Below, one piece after another: positions 16,761 through 25,623 of a stretch of 64,000 nucleotides of DNA (position 1 is its first letter; each line of letters opens with the position of its first letter). Origin of the DNA: Methylibium sp035762065 (GTDB lineage Bacteria > Pseudomonadota > Gammaproteobacteria > Burkholderiales > Burkholderiaceae_C); the NCBI RefSeq assembly GCF_035762065.1, contig NZ_DASTPW010000034.1:1-64000 (forward strand), given 5' to 3'. Below the pieces are notes generated by a model. The model searched no databases, had not been told where the DNA came from, and saw nothing but the letters and a program-made list of their open reading frames with translations. A program made the translations under genes and the position numbers.

Positions 16761-17417
16761 CCCGGCCAGGTTTCGCACCGGCTCGTTGACGACCCGCGGC
16801 AGGTGCAGCGGGGGCGCGACGACACCCATCGAGATGATGTACTTCAGCGCCTCGTCGACGCTCATCTGCAGCGCGATCACGTCGGCGCGCGGCACCATCA
16901 GGAAGAAGCCGGAGGTCGGGTTGGGCGTGGTGGGCACGTACAGGCTGAGGTACTCGCCGTGCAGGTGCTCCGCCGCCTCGCCGCCCGGCCGGCCGGTGAC
17001 GAACGCGATGGTCCAGGAACCCGCGCGCGGGTACTGCACCAGCACCGCTTCGCGAAAGGCGTTGCCGCTGCTGGAGAACAGCGTGTCCGACACCTGCTTC
17101 ACCGAGCTGTAGATCGACTTGACGATCGGAATGCGGTTGACCAGCCGCCCGCCCTGGGCCAGCGCCCACTGGCCGGCGATGTTGGTCGCGAACACGCCGG
17201 TCAGCAGCAGGCCCAGCAGCATCACGATCACGCCGAGGCCAGGGATCTCCTTCAGCTTCTCGAGCGGCTCGGCCGCGGCTGCCGGCAGCACGGCCTGCGA
17301 GGCGCTCAGCAGCCAGGCGAACACGCCGTCGAGCAGGCCCAGCACCGAGTGCAGCACCCAGATCGTGATCGCCAGCGGCAGCCACACCAGCAGGCCGGCG
17401 ATGAGGTATTTCTTCAC
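16758..17417 (-). CDS. DUF502 family inner-membrane protein
   Basis: A 219-residue membrane protein of the DUF502 family. It has two N-terminal helices (about 2-25 and 58-80) and a conserved soluble domain with IPIVKSIYSSVKQ and VPTTPNPTSGFFLMVP. The function is not established. The start is GTG 17417 (VKKYLIAGLLVWLPLAITIWV), the usual N-terminus. It lies between fmdB and aspS, as in many Burkholderiales, and 20 bases after the fmdB stop. Confidence 0.88.
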   Translation of the reverse strand: MKKYLIAGLLVWLPLAITIWVLHSVLGLLDGVFAWLLSASQAVLPAAAAEPLEKLKEIPGLGVIVMLLGLLLTGVFATNIAGQWALAQGGRLVNRIPIVKSIYSSVKQVSDTLFSSSGNAFREAVLVQYPRAGSWTIAFVTGRPGGEAAEHLHGEYLSLYVPTTPNPTSGFFLMVPRADVIALQMSVDEALKYIISMGVVAPPLHLPRVVNEPVRNLAG

Positions 17418-17437
17418 TTCGGACTTTCGTGCGCGCG

Positions 17438-17836
17438 TCAGGCAGACGACGAGCCGCCCGCCGGCGGGCTCGGCGCCGGCGCTGGCGCCGGGGCCGGCGA
17501 GGCGGCGGGTGCCGCCTTCGACTCGGTCTTGTTTTCGGTCTTGCCGTCGGCCTTCTTCTCGGAGTTCGCCTCGCCGGCAGGCTTGGCGTCGGCCTTCGGG
17601 CCGTCTTCGGCCGGCTTGCCCGCCTCGTCGGCCGGCTTGGCCGCGGCCTGGCTGCCGTTGCGGAAGTCGGTGACGTACCAGCCCGAGCCCTTGAGCTGGA
17701 AGCCCGCCGCGGTCACCTGCTTGCGGAACGCCTCGGCGCCGCAGGCCGGGCAGGTGGAGAGCACCGGGTCGGAGATCTTCTGCAGCACGTCCTTCGCGTG
17801 CCCGCAGGCTTCGCAGCGATAGGCGTAGATCGGCAT
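17438..17836 (-). CDS. FmdB-type zinc ribbon protein
   Basis: A 132-residue protein with an N-terminal zinc ribbon. The sequence opens MPIYAYRCEACG, with the second Cys pair in STCPACGAEAF and then the conserved FQLKGSGWYVTDF. After residue ~70 comes a low-complexity Lys/Ala/Glu then Pro/Ala-rich tail, typical of betaproteobacterial members. Although named after a putative amidase regulator, no function is firmly known. It is first in the leftward fmdB-DUF502-aspS group. Confidence 0.9.
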   Translation of the reverse strand: MPIYAYRCEACGHAKDVLQKISDPVLSTCPACGAEAFRKQVTAAGFQLKGSGWYVTDFRNGSQAAAKPADEAGKPAEDGPKADAKPAGEANSEKKADGKTENKTESKAAPAASPAPAPAPAPSPPAGGSSSA

Positions 17837-17907
17837 GGTCTGGCTTCTTCGGACGAAGCCGCGAGTGTAAGTGGCCGACCCCGGCGGGCCGGCGATGCCG
17901 GGCCGCC

Positions 17908-19356
17908 TCAGGCCTGCGCGCCGACCACCTGCTGCGTGCTGCCCTGCCGGTTCCGCAGCGCCTGCGGCGCGAGCGAGCCGACCAGCATGCCGGCCACGGC
18001 CGCAAGGAAGCCGGCGAGCTGCGCCGGGAAGGCCTCGCCGACCGGCGTCGCCATGAACAGCACCCAGGTGACGATGCCGAGTGCGATCGAGAAGATCGCC
18101 CCCTGCGTCGTCGCGCGGCGCCAGTAAAGGCCGGCCACCAGCGGCACGAAGGCGCCGACCAGCGTGACCTGGTAGGCGCTCGAGACCATGTCGTAGATGG
18201 GCGTGCCTTCGGAGGCGATCGCGTAGGCGCAGACGAAGGCGCTGAAGACCAGCACCGCGATGCGCATCGTCATCAGCGATTCGCGGTCGCTCTTCTTCGG
18301 CACGAATTGGCGCCAGATGTTCTCGACGAAGGTGACCGAGGGCGCGAGCAGCGTCGCCGAGGCGGTCGACTTCAAGGCTGACAGCAGCGCGCCGAAGAAC
18401 AGCACCTGCATCACGAACGGCATCTGCGTGAGCACCAGCGTGGGCAGCACCTTCTGCGGGTCCTCTTCGATCAGCGCGGCCGCCTGCTCCGGCATGATGA
18501 TCAGCGCGCTGACGACGAGGAACATCGGCACGAAGGCGAAGCCGATGTAGGCGAGCCCGCCGATCACCGGCCCCTTGGTCGCGGCGCCCACGCTGTTGGC
18601 CGACATCACCCGCTGGAAGACGTCCTGCTGCGGGATCGAGCCGAACATCATCGTCATCGCCGCGGCGATGAAGAAGGCGATCTGCGTGAAGCTGGGCTCG
18701 GGCAGGAAGTTGAACAGCTCCTTGCTCGATGCGAGTGCGATCACCTTGTCGGCGCCGCCGGCGAGATCGGCCGCGAACACCGCGATCGCCGACAGCCCGA
18801 CCACGAGGATGATCATCTGCACGAAGTCGGTCACCGCCACCGACCACATGCCGCCGAACAGCGTGTAGGCCAGGATCGACAGCGTGCCGATCACCATGCC
18901 CAGCGGGATGCTGATCGCGCCGTTCGACAGCAGGTTGAACACGAGCCCGAGCGCGGTGACCTGCGCGGACACCCAGCCGAGGTAGCTCAGGATGATGATC
19001 AGCGAGCACACGATCTCGATGCCGCGGCCGTAGCGCTCGCGGTAGTAGTCGCTGATCGTCAGCAGGCTCATCTTGTGGAGCTTGGCCGCGAAGAACAGGC
19101 CGACGAGGATCAGGCAGGTGCCGGCGCCGAACGGATCCTCGACGACGCCGTTCAAGCCGCCCTGCACGAACTTCGCCGGGATGCCGAGCACCGTCTCGGA
19201 GCCGAACCACGTCGCGAAGGTGGTGGTGACGATCATCACCAGCGGCAGGTGGCGACCGGCGATCGCATAGTCGGCCGAGGTCTTCACGCGCTTCGCGGCC
19301 CATAGGCCGACCGCGATGGTGACGAGCAGGTAGACGACGACGAGGGTCAAGAGCAT
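17908..19356 (-). CDS. Sodium:solute symporter family transporter
   Basis: A 482-residue SSS-family permease with about 13 membrane helices. The family core is visible as FATWFGSETVLGIPAKF in helix 2 and the conserved Na-binding region near helix 8 (ALLSALKSTASATLLAPS). It probably imports an organic solute such as a carboxylate, amino acid or proline-like compound with Na+; the substrate cannot be read. It is preceded by a 110-base gap after ubiB and is probably transcribed alone or with read-through. Full length. Confidence 0.88.
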   Translation of the reverse strand: MLLTLVVVYLLVTIAVGLWAAKRVKTSADYAIAGRHLPLVMIVTTTFATWFGSETVLGIPAKFVQGGLNGVVEDPFGAGTCLILVGLFFAAKLHKMSLLTISDYYRERYGRGIEIVCSLIIILSYLGWVSAQVTALGLVFNLLSNGAISIPLGMVIGTLSILAYTLFGGMWSVAVTDFVQMIILVVGLSAIAVFAADLAGGADKVIALASSKELFNFLPEPSFTQIAFFIAAAMTMMFGSIPQQDVFQRVMSANSVGAATKGPVIGGLAYIGFAFVPMFLVVSALIIMPEQAAALIEEDPQKVLPTLVLTQMPFVMQVLFFGALLSALKSTASATLLAPSVTFVENIWRQFVPKKSDRESLMTMRIAVLVFSAFVCAYAIASEGTPIYDMVSSAYQVTLVGAFVPLVAGLYWRRATTQGAIFSIALGIVTWVLFMATPVGEAFPAQLAGFLAAVAGMLVGSLAPQALRNRQGSTQQVVGAQA

Positions 19357-19466
19357 GGCGGCGGGCTCCGGGCGAAAGGCGCGTCAGAAATGCGCGGCGA
19401 GTATCTCTTGAGGCCGTCGGCGCGAGCCGCCGCGGACCGCCGGTATAGCGCCGGCCGCCGGGGTGC

Positions 19467-21032
19467 TCAGGACGGCAGGAGCTGCCACGCCACCAGCGCA
19501 CTGAGCAGCGCCAGCACGCCGATGGCCGCGACCGCCGCCAGCTTCAGCAGCCGCACCGCGCGGCGTTGCTCCACCAGCAGCGCGCGCAGCACCTCGCCCT
19601 GCTCGTGCGCGACGCGCCCGGAGGCGGTGGCCGCGAGCGCATCGTGCAGCAGGCGCGGCAGCTCGGGCATCAGCTTCGCGTAGCGCGGCGCCTCGTCGCG
19701 CAGCCGCTCGACCAGGCCGCGCCAGCCGACCTGCTCGTCCATCCAGCGTTCGAGGAAGGGCTTGGCGGTCGACCACAGGTCGAGCTCCGGGTCGAGCTGG
19801 CGTCCGAGCCCCTCGATGTTGAGCAGCGTCTTCTGCAGCAGCACAAGTTGCGGCTGGATCTCGACGTTGAAGCGGCGCGAGGTCTGGAAGAGCCGCAGCA
19901 GCACCTGGCCGAGCGAGATCTCCTTCAGCGGCCGGTCGAAGTAGGGCTCGCACACCGAGCGGATCGCGCCTTCGAGCTCGTCGACCCGCGTGCCCTTCGG
20001 CACCCAGCCGCTTTCGACGTGGAGCTCCGCGACGCGCTTGTAGTCGCGCCGGAAGAAGGCGATGAAGTTCTGCGCGAGGTAGTCCTTGTCGCTTTCGGCC
20101 AGCGTGCCGATGATCCCGAAGTCGAGCGCGATGTAGCGGCCGAAGCTCGCGGGATCGAGGCTCACCTGGATGTTCCCCGGGTGCATGTCGGCGTGGAAGA
20201 AGCCGTCGCGGAACACCTGCGTGAAGAAGATCGTGACGCCGTCGCGCGCGAGTTTCTTGAAGTCGACGCCGGCCGCGCGCAGCCGTTCGACCTGCCCGAT
20301 CGGCACGCCGTGCATCCGCTCCATCACGATCACGCCGGGCGTGCACAGGTCCCAGAACATCTCGGGAATCATCACGAGGCCAAGCTGCGCCATGTTGCGG
20401 CGCAGCTGGGCCGCGCTGGCCGCTTCGCGCACGAGGTCGAGCTCGTTGTGCAGGTGCTTGTCGAATTCGGCGACGACCTCGCGGGGCCGCAGCCGCCGGC
20501 CGTCGGCCGACACCCGCTCGACCCAGCCGGCCAGCGTGCGCATCAGCGCGAGATCCGACTCGATCACGCCCAGCATGCCCGGGCGCAGCACCTTCACCGC
20601 GACCTCCCGGCCCCCGTGCAGCACACCGAAGTGCACTTGGGCGATCGAGGCGCTCGCGACAGGCTCGCGATCGAAGCTCGCGAAAACCGCCTCGATGGGC
20701 CGGCCGAAAGCCGCCTCGATCAGGCCCACGGATTGCCCTGCCGGGAAAGGGGGTACTTTGTCTTGCAAACGAGCCAACTCGTCGGCGATGTCCATGGGCA
20801 GCAGGTCGCGCCTCGTGGACAGCACCTGTCCGAACTTCACGAAGATCGGGCCGAGCCGTTCCAATGCCTCGCGCAGCCGCTGGCCGGGCGGTGCGTCGAG
20901 CCGGCGGCCGAAGCGCACGATGCGCGCGGCGATGCGCAGCCGCCGCGGCACGAAGCTGGAGATCAGGAGCTCGTCGAGCCCGTAGCGCAGCGCGGTGAAG
21001 GCGATGAAGCCCAGCCGCAGCAGATGCCTCAT
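19467..21032 (-). CDS. ubiB: Ubiquinone biosynthesis atypical kinase/ATPase UbiB
   Basis: A 521-residue member of the ABC1/ADCK family required for ubiquinone synthesis. The hallmark KxGQ motif (FVKFGQVLSTRRDLLP), the Ala-rich nucleotide loop (ASASIAQVHFG), HADMHPGNI and LDFGIIG are present, followed by two C-terminal membrane helices (about 478-518). The start overlaps the ubiJ stop (ATGA), so translation is coupled. It supports assembly of the soluble Ubi complex together with UbiJ. Confidence 0.95.
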   Translation of the reverse strand: MRHLLRLGFIAFTALRYGLDELLISSFVPRRLRIAARIVRFGRRLDAPPGQRLREALERLGPIFVKFGQVLSTRRDLLPMDIADELARLQDKVPPFPAGQSVGLIEAAFGRPIEAVFASFDREPVASASIAQVHFGVLHGGREVAVKVLRPGMLGVIESDLALMRTLAGWVERVSADGRRLRPREVVAEFDKHLHNELDLVREAASAAQLRRNMAQLGLVMIPEMFWDLCTPGVIVMERMHGVPIGQVERLRAAGVDFKKLARDGVTIFFTQVFRDGFFHADMHPGNIQVSLDPASFGRYIALDFGIIGTLAESDKDYLAQNFIAFFRRDYKRVAELHVESGWVPKGTRVDELEGAIRSVCEPYFDRPLKEISLGQVLLRLFQTSRRFNVEIQPQLVLLQKTLLNIEGLGRQLDPELDLWSTAKPFLERWMDEQVGWRGLVERLRDEAPRYAKLMPELPRLLHDALAATASGRVAHEQGEVLRALLVEQRRAVRLLKLAAVAAIGVLALLSALVAWQLLPS

Positions 21033-21604
21033 CGTGGGGCCGCGGCGCCCGCGTCGGGTGCGCCCGGCTCCCGACGGCGGCGCGCGGCGGCCGCCAGGCC
21101 TTTCATCGCGACGACGGCAGCGCCGGCGGCCGTCGCGATCCAGCGCGCCGGCACGTCGCCGATCACCCGCGCAAGATCATGCTCGGCGTCCCAGCGCAGG
21201 TGCTCGGCAAGCCAGGCGATGTCGGCCGCGAGCGCGGTATCGCCCTGCACCTGCGTCTGCGGCCGCGCCGCTTCGGCCAGCATGCGCGCGGCCGCGAGCG
21301 GCGCGGGCAGGTCGACCGTGATCGTCAGCGCGTCGGCGGCGGCACCTTCGTGGGCGACCGGCAGCGCTTCGAACAAGCCGGCCGGCGTCACGGCGAGCCG
21401 CAGCGCGGGCGGCTTCGGCCACGGCCCCGGCCGCGTGAGCCAGTCGATCCGCAGCGTCTTGCCCGCATGAACGACGAGCCGCTGAGAAGCTGCTTCGTCG
21501 CCCCGCAGCACATGATTCAGCGCGAGGATCGCGCGGTCGATGAACGGGGGCCAGAACGACGCTTCGAGCGTCGCCCCCAGCGAGGCCGCGAGGGAGTCCA
21601 ACAT
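21029..21604 (-). CDS. ubiJ: Ubiquinone biosynthesis accessory factor UbiJ (SCP2 domain)
   Basis: A 191-residue protein with an SCP2-like lipid-binding domain, which in UbiJ binds ubiquinone intermediates. The start was set at MLDSLAASLGATLE (21604) because 13 residues further upstream are atypical. The C-terminal ~40 residues contain a hydrophobic stretch and a basic tail. It overlaps ubiB by four bases. The usual third partner, ubiE, is not adjacent; an exopolysaccharide gene diverges here instead. Confidence 0.85.
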   Translation of the reverse strand: MLDSLAASLGATLEASFWPPFIDRAILALNHVLRGDEAASQRLVVHAGKTLRIDWLTRPGPWPKPPALRLAVTPAGLFEALPVAHEGAAADALTITVDLPAPLAAARMLAEAARPQTQVQGDTALAADIAWLAEHLRWDAEHDLARVIGDVPARWIATAAGAAVVAMKGLAAAARRRREPGAPDAGAAAPR

Positions 21605-21723
21605 CGCGAAGATTCTAGGGGGGCGCCGCGTGCAATCCCGCACAAGCGCCGGTCGGCGCGGACGAGTGTCCCTTTACCCCGGGGTGGGGGGTCCTCGGCT
21701 TTGTCGCCAGAATTCGCGGCCTG

Positions 21724-23190
21724 ATGGACATGCTGTCTTCCTCGACCGAGCGCGCCGGCCCGTCGCGCGGCGCCACCGCCTTGCCGCCCATCCGCATGCT
21801 TGAGGACCGTCCCGTCCAGAGAACCTTCGACAACGCGCCGCAATCGGTGACGGCCTTCGTCGCGGCGTTGCTCGAGCCGACGCTGACGGTCGCCTGCTTC
21901 CTGCTCGTGACGCTGGGCCACGGCGAGCCGATCGTGCGCTCGTCGGTGACGCTGTGCCTGCTGGTCTTCGCGCTGACCTTTCCCGGCCGCAACCGCTTCC
22001 GCGACAGCCGGTTGAAGTCGGCGATCGACATCCTGATGTCGTGGGCGAGCCTGCTGTTCATCCTCGCGCTGTGCGGCTACGCGACGCGCAGCCTTCACTT
22101 CTTCCGCCAGGACGTGCTGATCCTGTGGGGCGTGCTGACGCCGGTGTCGCAATGGGTCGCGGTGCTGATCGGCAAGCTCATCCTGGAGCACCAGGCCGCG
22201 CTCGCGCACAACCGCAGCTCGGCGATCATCGTCGGCGCCGGCCCGCTGGGCGTGAAGGTGGCGAAGGCGCTGCAGGGGCGCGGGGATCAGACGGTCGACG
22301 TGGCCGGCTTCTTCGACGACCGCACCGACGATCGCGTCGAGGCCGAGGCCAGCCCGAACCGGCTCGGCACGCTGGCCGACGTCGCGCCCTTCATCACCCG
22401 CCACGGCATCCGCGAGGTCTACATCACGCTGCCGCTCGGCTTGCAGCCGCGCATCGTGCAGTTGCTGGAGTCGCTGCAAGGCACGACGGCCTCGCTGTTC
22501 TTCGTGCCCGACGTCTTCGGCATCAGCATCATCCAGGGCCGGCTGCAGGATCTGAACGGCGTGCCGGTGGTGGGCATCTGCGAGACGCCGTTCACCGGCA
22601 CGAACGAGCTGCTGAAGCGGCTCTCCGACATCGTGCTTGCGTCGATCATCCTGGTGCTGATCTCGCCGCTGCTCGCGGCGATCGCCATCGGCGTCAGGCT
22701 CAGTTCGCCGGGGCCGGTGATCTTCCGGCAGAAGCGCAACGGGCTCGACGGCGAGGAGATCACCGTCTACAAGTTCCGCTCGATGCGCACCACCGACAAC
22801 GGCCCGGTTGTCAAGCAGGCCACGAAGGACGATCCGCGCGTCACGCCCTTCGGCGCCTTCATCCGCAGGACCTCGCTCGACGAGCTGCCGCAGTTCGTCA
22901 ACGTGCTGCAAGGGCGCATGAGCATCGTGGGGCCGCGCCCGCATGCGGTCGCGCACAACCAGATGTACCGCGAGCTGATCAAGGCCTACATGGTGCGGCA
23001 CAAGGTCAAGCCCGGCATCACGGGCTGGGCGCAGGTGAACGGGCTGCGCGGCGAAACCGATACGATCGACAAGATGCGTGCGCGCGTCGAGTACGACCTC
23101 GAGTACCTGCGCAACTGGTCGCTCGGCCTCGATCTGCAGATCATCTTCCGCACCGTGCGGCTGGTGATCTTCGATCGGCATGCGTTCTGA
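21724..23190 (+). CDS. Undecaprenyl-phosphate glucose phosphotransferase (exopolysaccharide initiation)
   Basis: A 488-residue polyisoprenyl-phosphate hexose-1-phosphate transferase of the WcaJ/GumD/EpsB kind. Four N-terminal helices span about residues 40-150, a Rossmann-like CoA-binding-type domain (SAIIVGAGPLGVKVAKAL) follows, and a fifth helix (ILVLISPLLAAIAIGVRL) leads to the catalytic bacterial sugar transferase domain (GPVIFRQKRNG, YKFRSMR, RRTSLDELPQF, KPGITGWAQVNG). It loads the first sugar onto the lipid carrier at the inner membrane. The gene opens the rightward exopolysaccharide group and diverges from ubiJ across a 119-base gap. Confidence 0.92.
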   Translation: MDMLSSSTERAGPSRGATALPPIRMLEDRPVQRTFDNAPQSVTAFVAALLEPTLTVACFLLVTLGHGEPIVRSSVTLCLLVFALTFPGRNRFRDSRLKSAIDILMSWASLLFILALCGYATRSLHFFRQDVLILWGVLTPVSQWVAVLIGKLILEHQAALAHNRSSAIIVGAGPLGVKVAKALQGRGDQTVDVAGFFDDRTDDRVEAEASPNRLGTLADVAPFITRHGIREVYITLPLGLQPRIVQLLESLQGTTASLFFVPDVFGISIIQGRLQDLNGVPVVGICETPFTGTNELLKRLSDIVLASIILVLISPLLAAIAIGVRLSSPGPVIFRQKRNGLDGEEITVYKFRSMRTTDNGPVVKQATKDDPRVTPFGAFIRRTSLDELPQFVNVLQGRMSIVGPRPHAVAHNQMYRELIKAYMVRHKVKPGITGWAQVNGLRGETDTIDKMRARVEYDLEYLRNWSLGLDLQIIFRTVRLVIFDRHAF

Positions 23191-23227
23191 AGTCCTCGCT
23201 CACCGACCCAACTCCAAAGGAGACGCC

Positions 23228-24625
23228 ATGAAGCGCCCTGACACGCTCTCGATCCGCATCGCCGGCCGCCGCATCGGGCTGCTGCCCTGCCTGTTCGCGG
23301 CCGGCGCCCTCGTCGCCGGCGCTTCGGCGCAGGCCCAGTCGAGCCCCTACTCGCTGCTGATCGGGCAACGCTTCGGCGTCGACTCCAACATCTTTCGCGT
23401 GTCGAACAACGAGCAGCGCGACTACTACTCGCTGACCTCGGTGACGGTCGGGCTCGATCAGCCGATCAGCCGCCAGCGCCTCTACGCGAGCGCCACCGCC
23501 GACTACACCGCTTGGAAGGGCAACGACCAGCTCAACGGCCCGGGCTACAACGTGCTGGCCGGGCTCGGCTGGGAGGTCGGCTCGCGCCTGACCGGCGACG
23601 TGCGCTTCAACCTGCGCCAGGCGCAGGCCAACCCGGCGGACTACGGCGCGCTGTCGGGCATCGCGAGCCAGAAGAACCGCGAGCGCTCGGGAACCTTCGA
23701 CTTCCGCGGCGCCTACGGCGGCATCGGGCTGCTGGCGATCGAGACGCTCTACAACCACACCAACATCGACTACTCGAACGACGCCTTCGCGACGCGCGAG
23801 CGCAAGAGCGACACCCTCGGCGCCGGCCTGCGCGTGCGCCAGACGCCCGATTTGAACTACGGCTTCATGTGGCGCGAGACGCGCGGCGAATACCCGCGCG
23901 GCGTCGTCGTGCCGGGCGGCTTCCTGCGCGACGAATACGACCGCCGCGACATCGACCTGAGCGCCGGTCTGCGCCTGAGCGAGCTCACCGCCTTCTCCGG
24001 CCGCGTCAGCTACACGAAGGAAGACCACGACCAGATCGCCGCACGCAGCTTCAGCGGCGTGACCGGCGAGATCGCCGCCGTCTACCGCCCCACTGGCAAG
24101 CTCGAACTGGGCGCGAGCCTGTCGCGCGACACCGGCTCGGGGAACCAGAGTTCGCAGCTGGCCGCGATGACTGGCGCCGGCACGACCGGCAGCACGGGCG
24201 GCACCCCGACCGGCACCGCGACCGGCACGCCGGGCATCGTCACCGGCGGCACCGGCCTGACCGGCGGCACGACGAGCGGCACCACCGGCACCGGAACCGG
24301 CACCTCGGGCTACCTCACCGACGCCCGCGTGTCCGACCGCATTCGCGTGAGCGCGCAGTGGGACGCGACCGCCAAGGTCCGCGTCAACACCGCCCTTACC
24401 TACGCGCGCGAGCGCTACGACACGCTGTTCGTCACCGGCACGACCGGCAGCTTCGGGCAGGAAAAGGGCAGCACCCGCGCCGCGATGCTCGGCGCGCGCT
24501 ACGAGTTCTCGCGCGCGATCAGCTTCGAGTGCGGCGTCGGCTACGAATCGCGGGACGCCGGCGCGCTGGTCAACGACTACGACGCGACCACCGGCTACTG
24601 CGGCGCGGCCTTGCTGCTGCAGTAG
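23228..24625 (+). CDS. Outer-membrane beta-barrel protein of exopolysaccharide cluster (EpsL-like)
   Basis: A 465-residue exported protein: signal peptide about 1-37 ending in AGASAQAQS, then alternating amphipathic strands typical of a beta-barrel and a C-terminal aromatic/Leu end. It resembles the EpsL-type barrel proteins found beside EpsB-like transferases, presumed to help export or anchor polysaccharide. Odd feature: residues ~312-361 are an almost pure Gly/Thr low-complexity segment (repeats such as GTGTGTSG, TGGT) that would form a long loop. AAAGGAGA precedes the ATG. A hairpin follows the stop. Confidence 0.75.
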   Translation: MKRPDTLSIRIAGRRIGLLPCLFAAGALVAGASAQAQSSPYSLLIGQRFGVDSNIFRVSNNEQRDYYSLTSVTVGLDQPISRQRLYASATADYTAWKGNDQLNGPGYNVLAGLGWEVGSRLTGDVRFNLRQAQANPADYGALSGIASQKNRERSGTFDFRGAYGGIGLLAIETLYNHTNIDYSNDAFATRERKSDTLGAGLRVRQTPDLNYGFMWRETRGEYPRGVVVPGGFLRDEYDRRDIDLSAGLRLSELTAFSGRVSYTKEDHDQIAARSFSGVTGEIAAVYRPTGKLELGASLSRDTGSGNQSSQLAAMTGAGTTGSTGGTPTGTATGTPGIVTGGTGLTGGTTSGTTGTGTGTSGYLTDARVSDRIRVSAQWDATAKVRVNTALTYARERYDTLFVTGTTGSFGQEKGSTRAAMLGARYEFSRAISFECGVGYESRDAGALVNDYDATTGYCGAALLLQ

Positions 24626-24635
24626 GCGCTTCAAG

Positions 24636-24655
24636 GGCCGCGCCTCGGCGCGGCC
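24636..24655 (+). terminator. Hairpin after the barrel gene
   Basis: GGCCGCGCC and GGCGCGGCC form a very stable stem ten bases after the stop codon. There is only a weak T content downstream. It may partly terminate transcription or protect the upstream mRNA before the oxygenase gene. Confidence 0.45.
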
Positions 24656-24683
24656 TCATCCACCCCTCCTCTTCACCGTCGCC

Positions 24684-25592
24684 ATGAGTGCTTCCGCCGT
24701 AACCCTGCCGATCGACCACCACGACGGATTCACCATGGACCCGGCCGAAGCGCGCGGCCTCGGCCAGCTGCTGGCCGACGACTACGCGAAGGCCGACCCC
24801 TTCCCGCACATCGTCATCGACGACTTCCTGCCACCCGAGCTGATCCGCAAGATCTTCGAGCACTTCCCGCGCGAGAAGCTCGACAGCGACACCGTCTTCG
24901 AGCTCGGCTACGGCGGCCACCACAAGCGCCAGGTGATGCCGGAGGACTGCGACGGCTTCGTGCGCGGCTTCTTCCACTTCATGAATTCGCGGCCGATGCT
25001 GCAGTTCCTCGAAGGGCTCACCGGCATCGACGCGCTGATTCCCGACCCCTACTTCACCGGCGGCGGCTTCCACGAGACCTCACGCGGCGGCAAGCTGGGC
25101 ATCCATGCGGACTTCCGCATCCACGAGCAGCTGAACCTGCAGCGGCGGATGAACCTGCTGATCTACCTAAACGAGGACTGGGACGACGCCTGGAAGGGCC
25201 AGCTCGAGCTGTGGGACAAGGGCATGAAGGAATGCCGCGCGCGCGTCTCGCCGCAATGGAACCGCTGCGTCGTCTTCAGCACCGACGCCGACACCTGGCA
25301 CGGCCACCCCGACGAATTGCAGACGCCCGACCACGTGAAGCGCCGCTCGATCGCGCTGTACTACTACACCGCGAGCAAGAACATCTATCGCGAGGTGCCG
25401 AGCCTGTCGACCATGTACCAGGCGCGGCCCGAGGACGACATCTCGATCCGTCGCGAAGCGCGCAGCTTCCGCGCCGAGCAGTACCTGCGCGACTGGGCGC
25501 CGCCGATCATGGTGCGGGCGGTGCACAAGCTCGGCCGCATCCCGGGCAAGCTCCGCCGCAGTTTCGGCAGCTTCGGCGGCGCGGGCAACTGA
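24684..25592 (+). CDS. 2-oxoglutarate/Fe(II)-dependent oxygenase of the prolyl-hydroxylase type
   Basis: A 302-residue soluble dioxygenase. The iron triad is visible as His141 and Asp143 (GIHADF) and His206 (TWHGH), followed by an Arg in KRRSIALYYY that would bind 2-oxoglutarate. The domain starts around residue 30 (DPFPHIVIDDFLP). Enzymes of this class occur repeatedly inside exopolysaccharide clusters, but their substrate is uncertain; a sugar, lipid carrier or protein could be hydroxylated. It lies between the barrel gene and a GT2 gene on the same strand. Confidence 0.85.
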   Translation: MSASAVTLPIDHHDGFTMDPAEARGLGQLLADDYAKADPFPHIVIDDFLPPELIRKIFEHFPREKLDSDTVFELGYGGHHKRQVMPEDCDGFVRGFFHFMNSRPMLQFLEGLTGIDALIPDPYFTGGGFHETSRGGKLGIHADFRIHEQLNLQRRMNLLIYLNEDWDDAWKGQLELWDKGMKECRARVSPQWNRCVVFSTDADTWHGHPDELQTPDHVKRRSIALYYYTASKNIYREVPSLSTMYQARPEDDISIRREARSFRAEQYLRDWAPPIMVRAVHKLGRIPGKLRRSFGSFGGAGN

Positions 25593-25623
25593 GCCGCACG
25601 GCGCGGCGCGGTCGGGCCACGCG

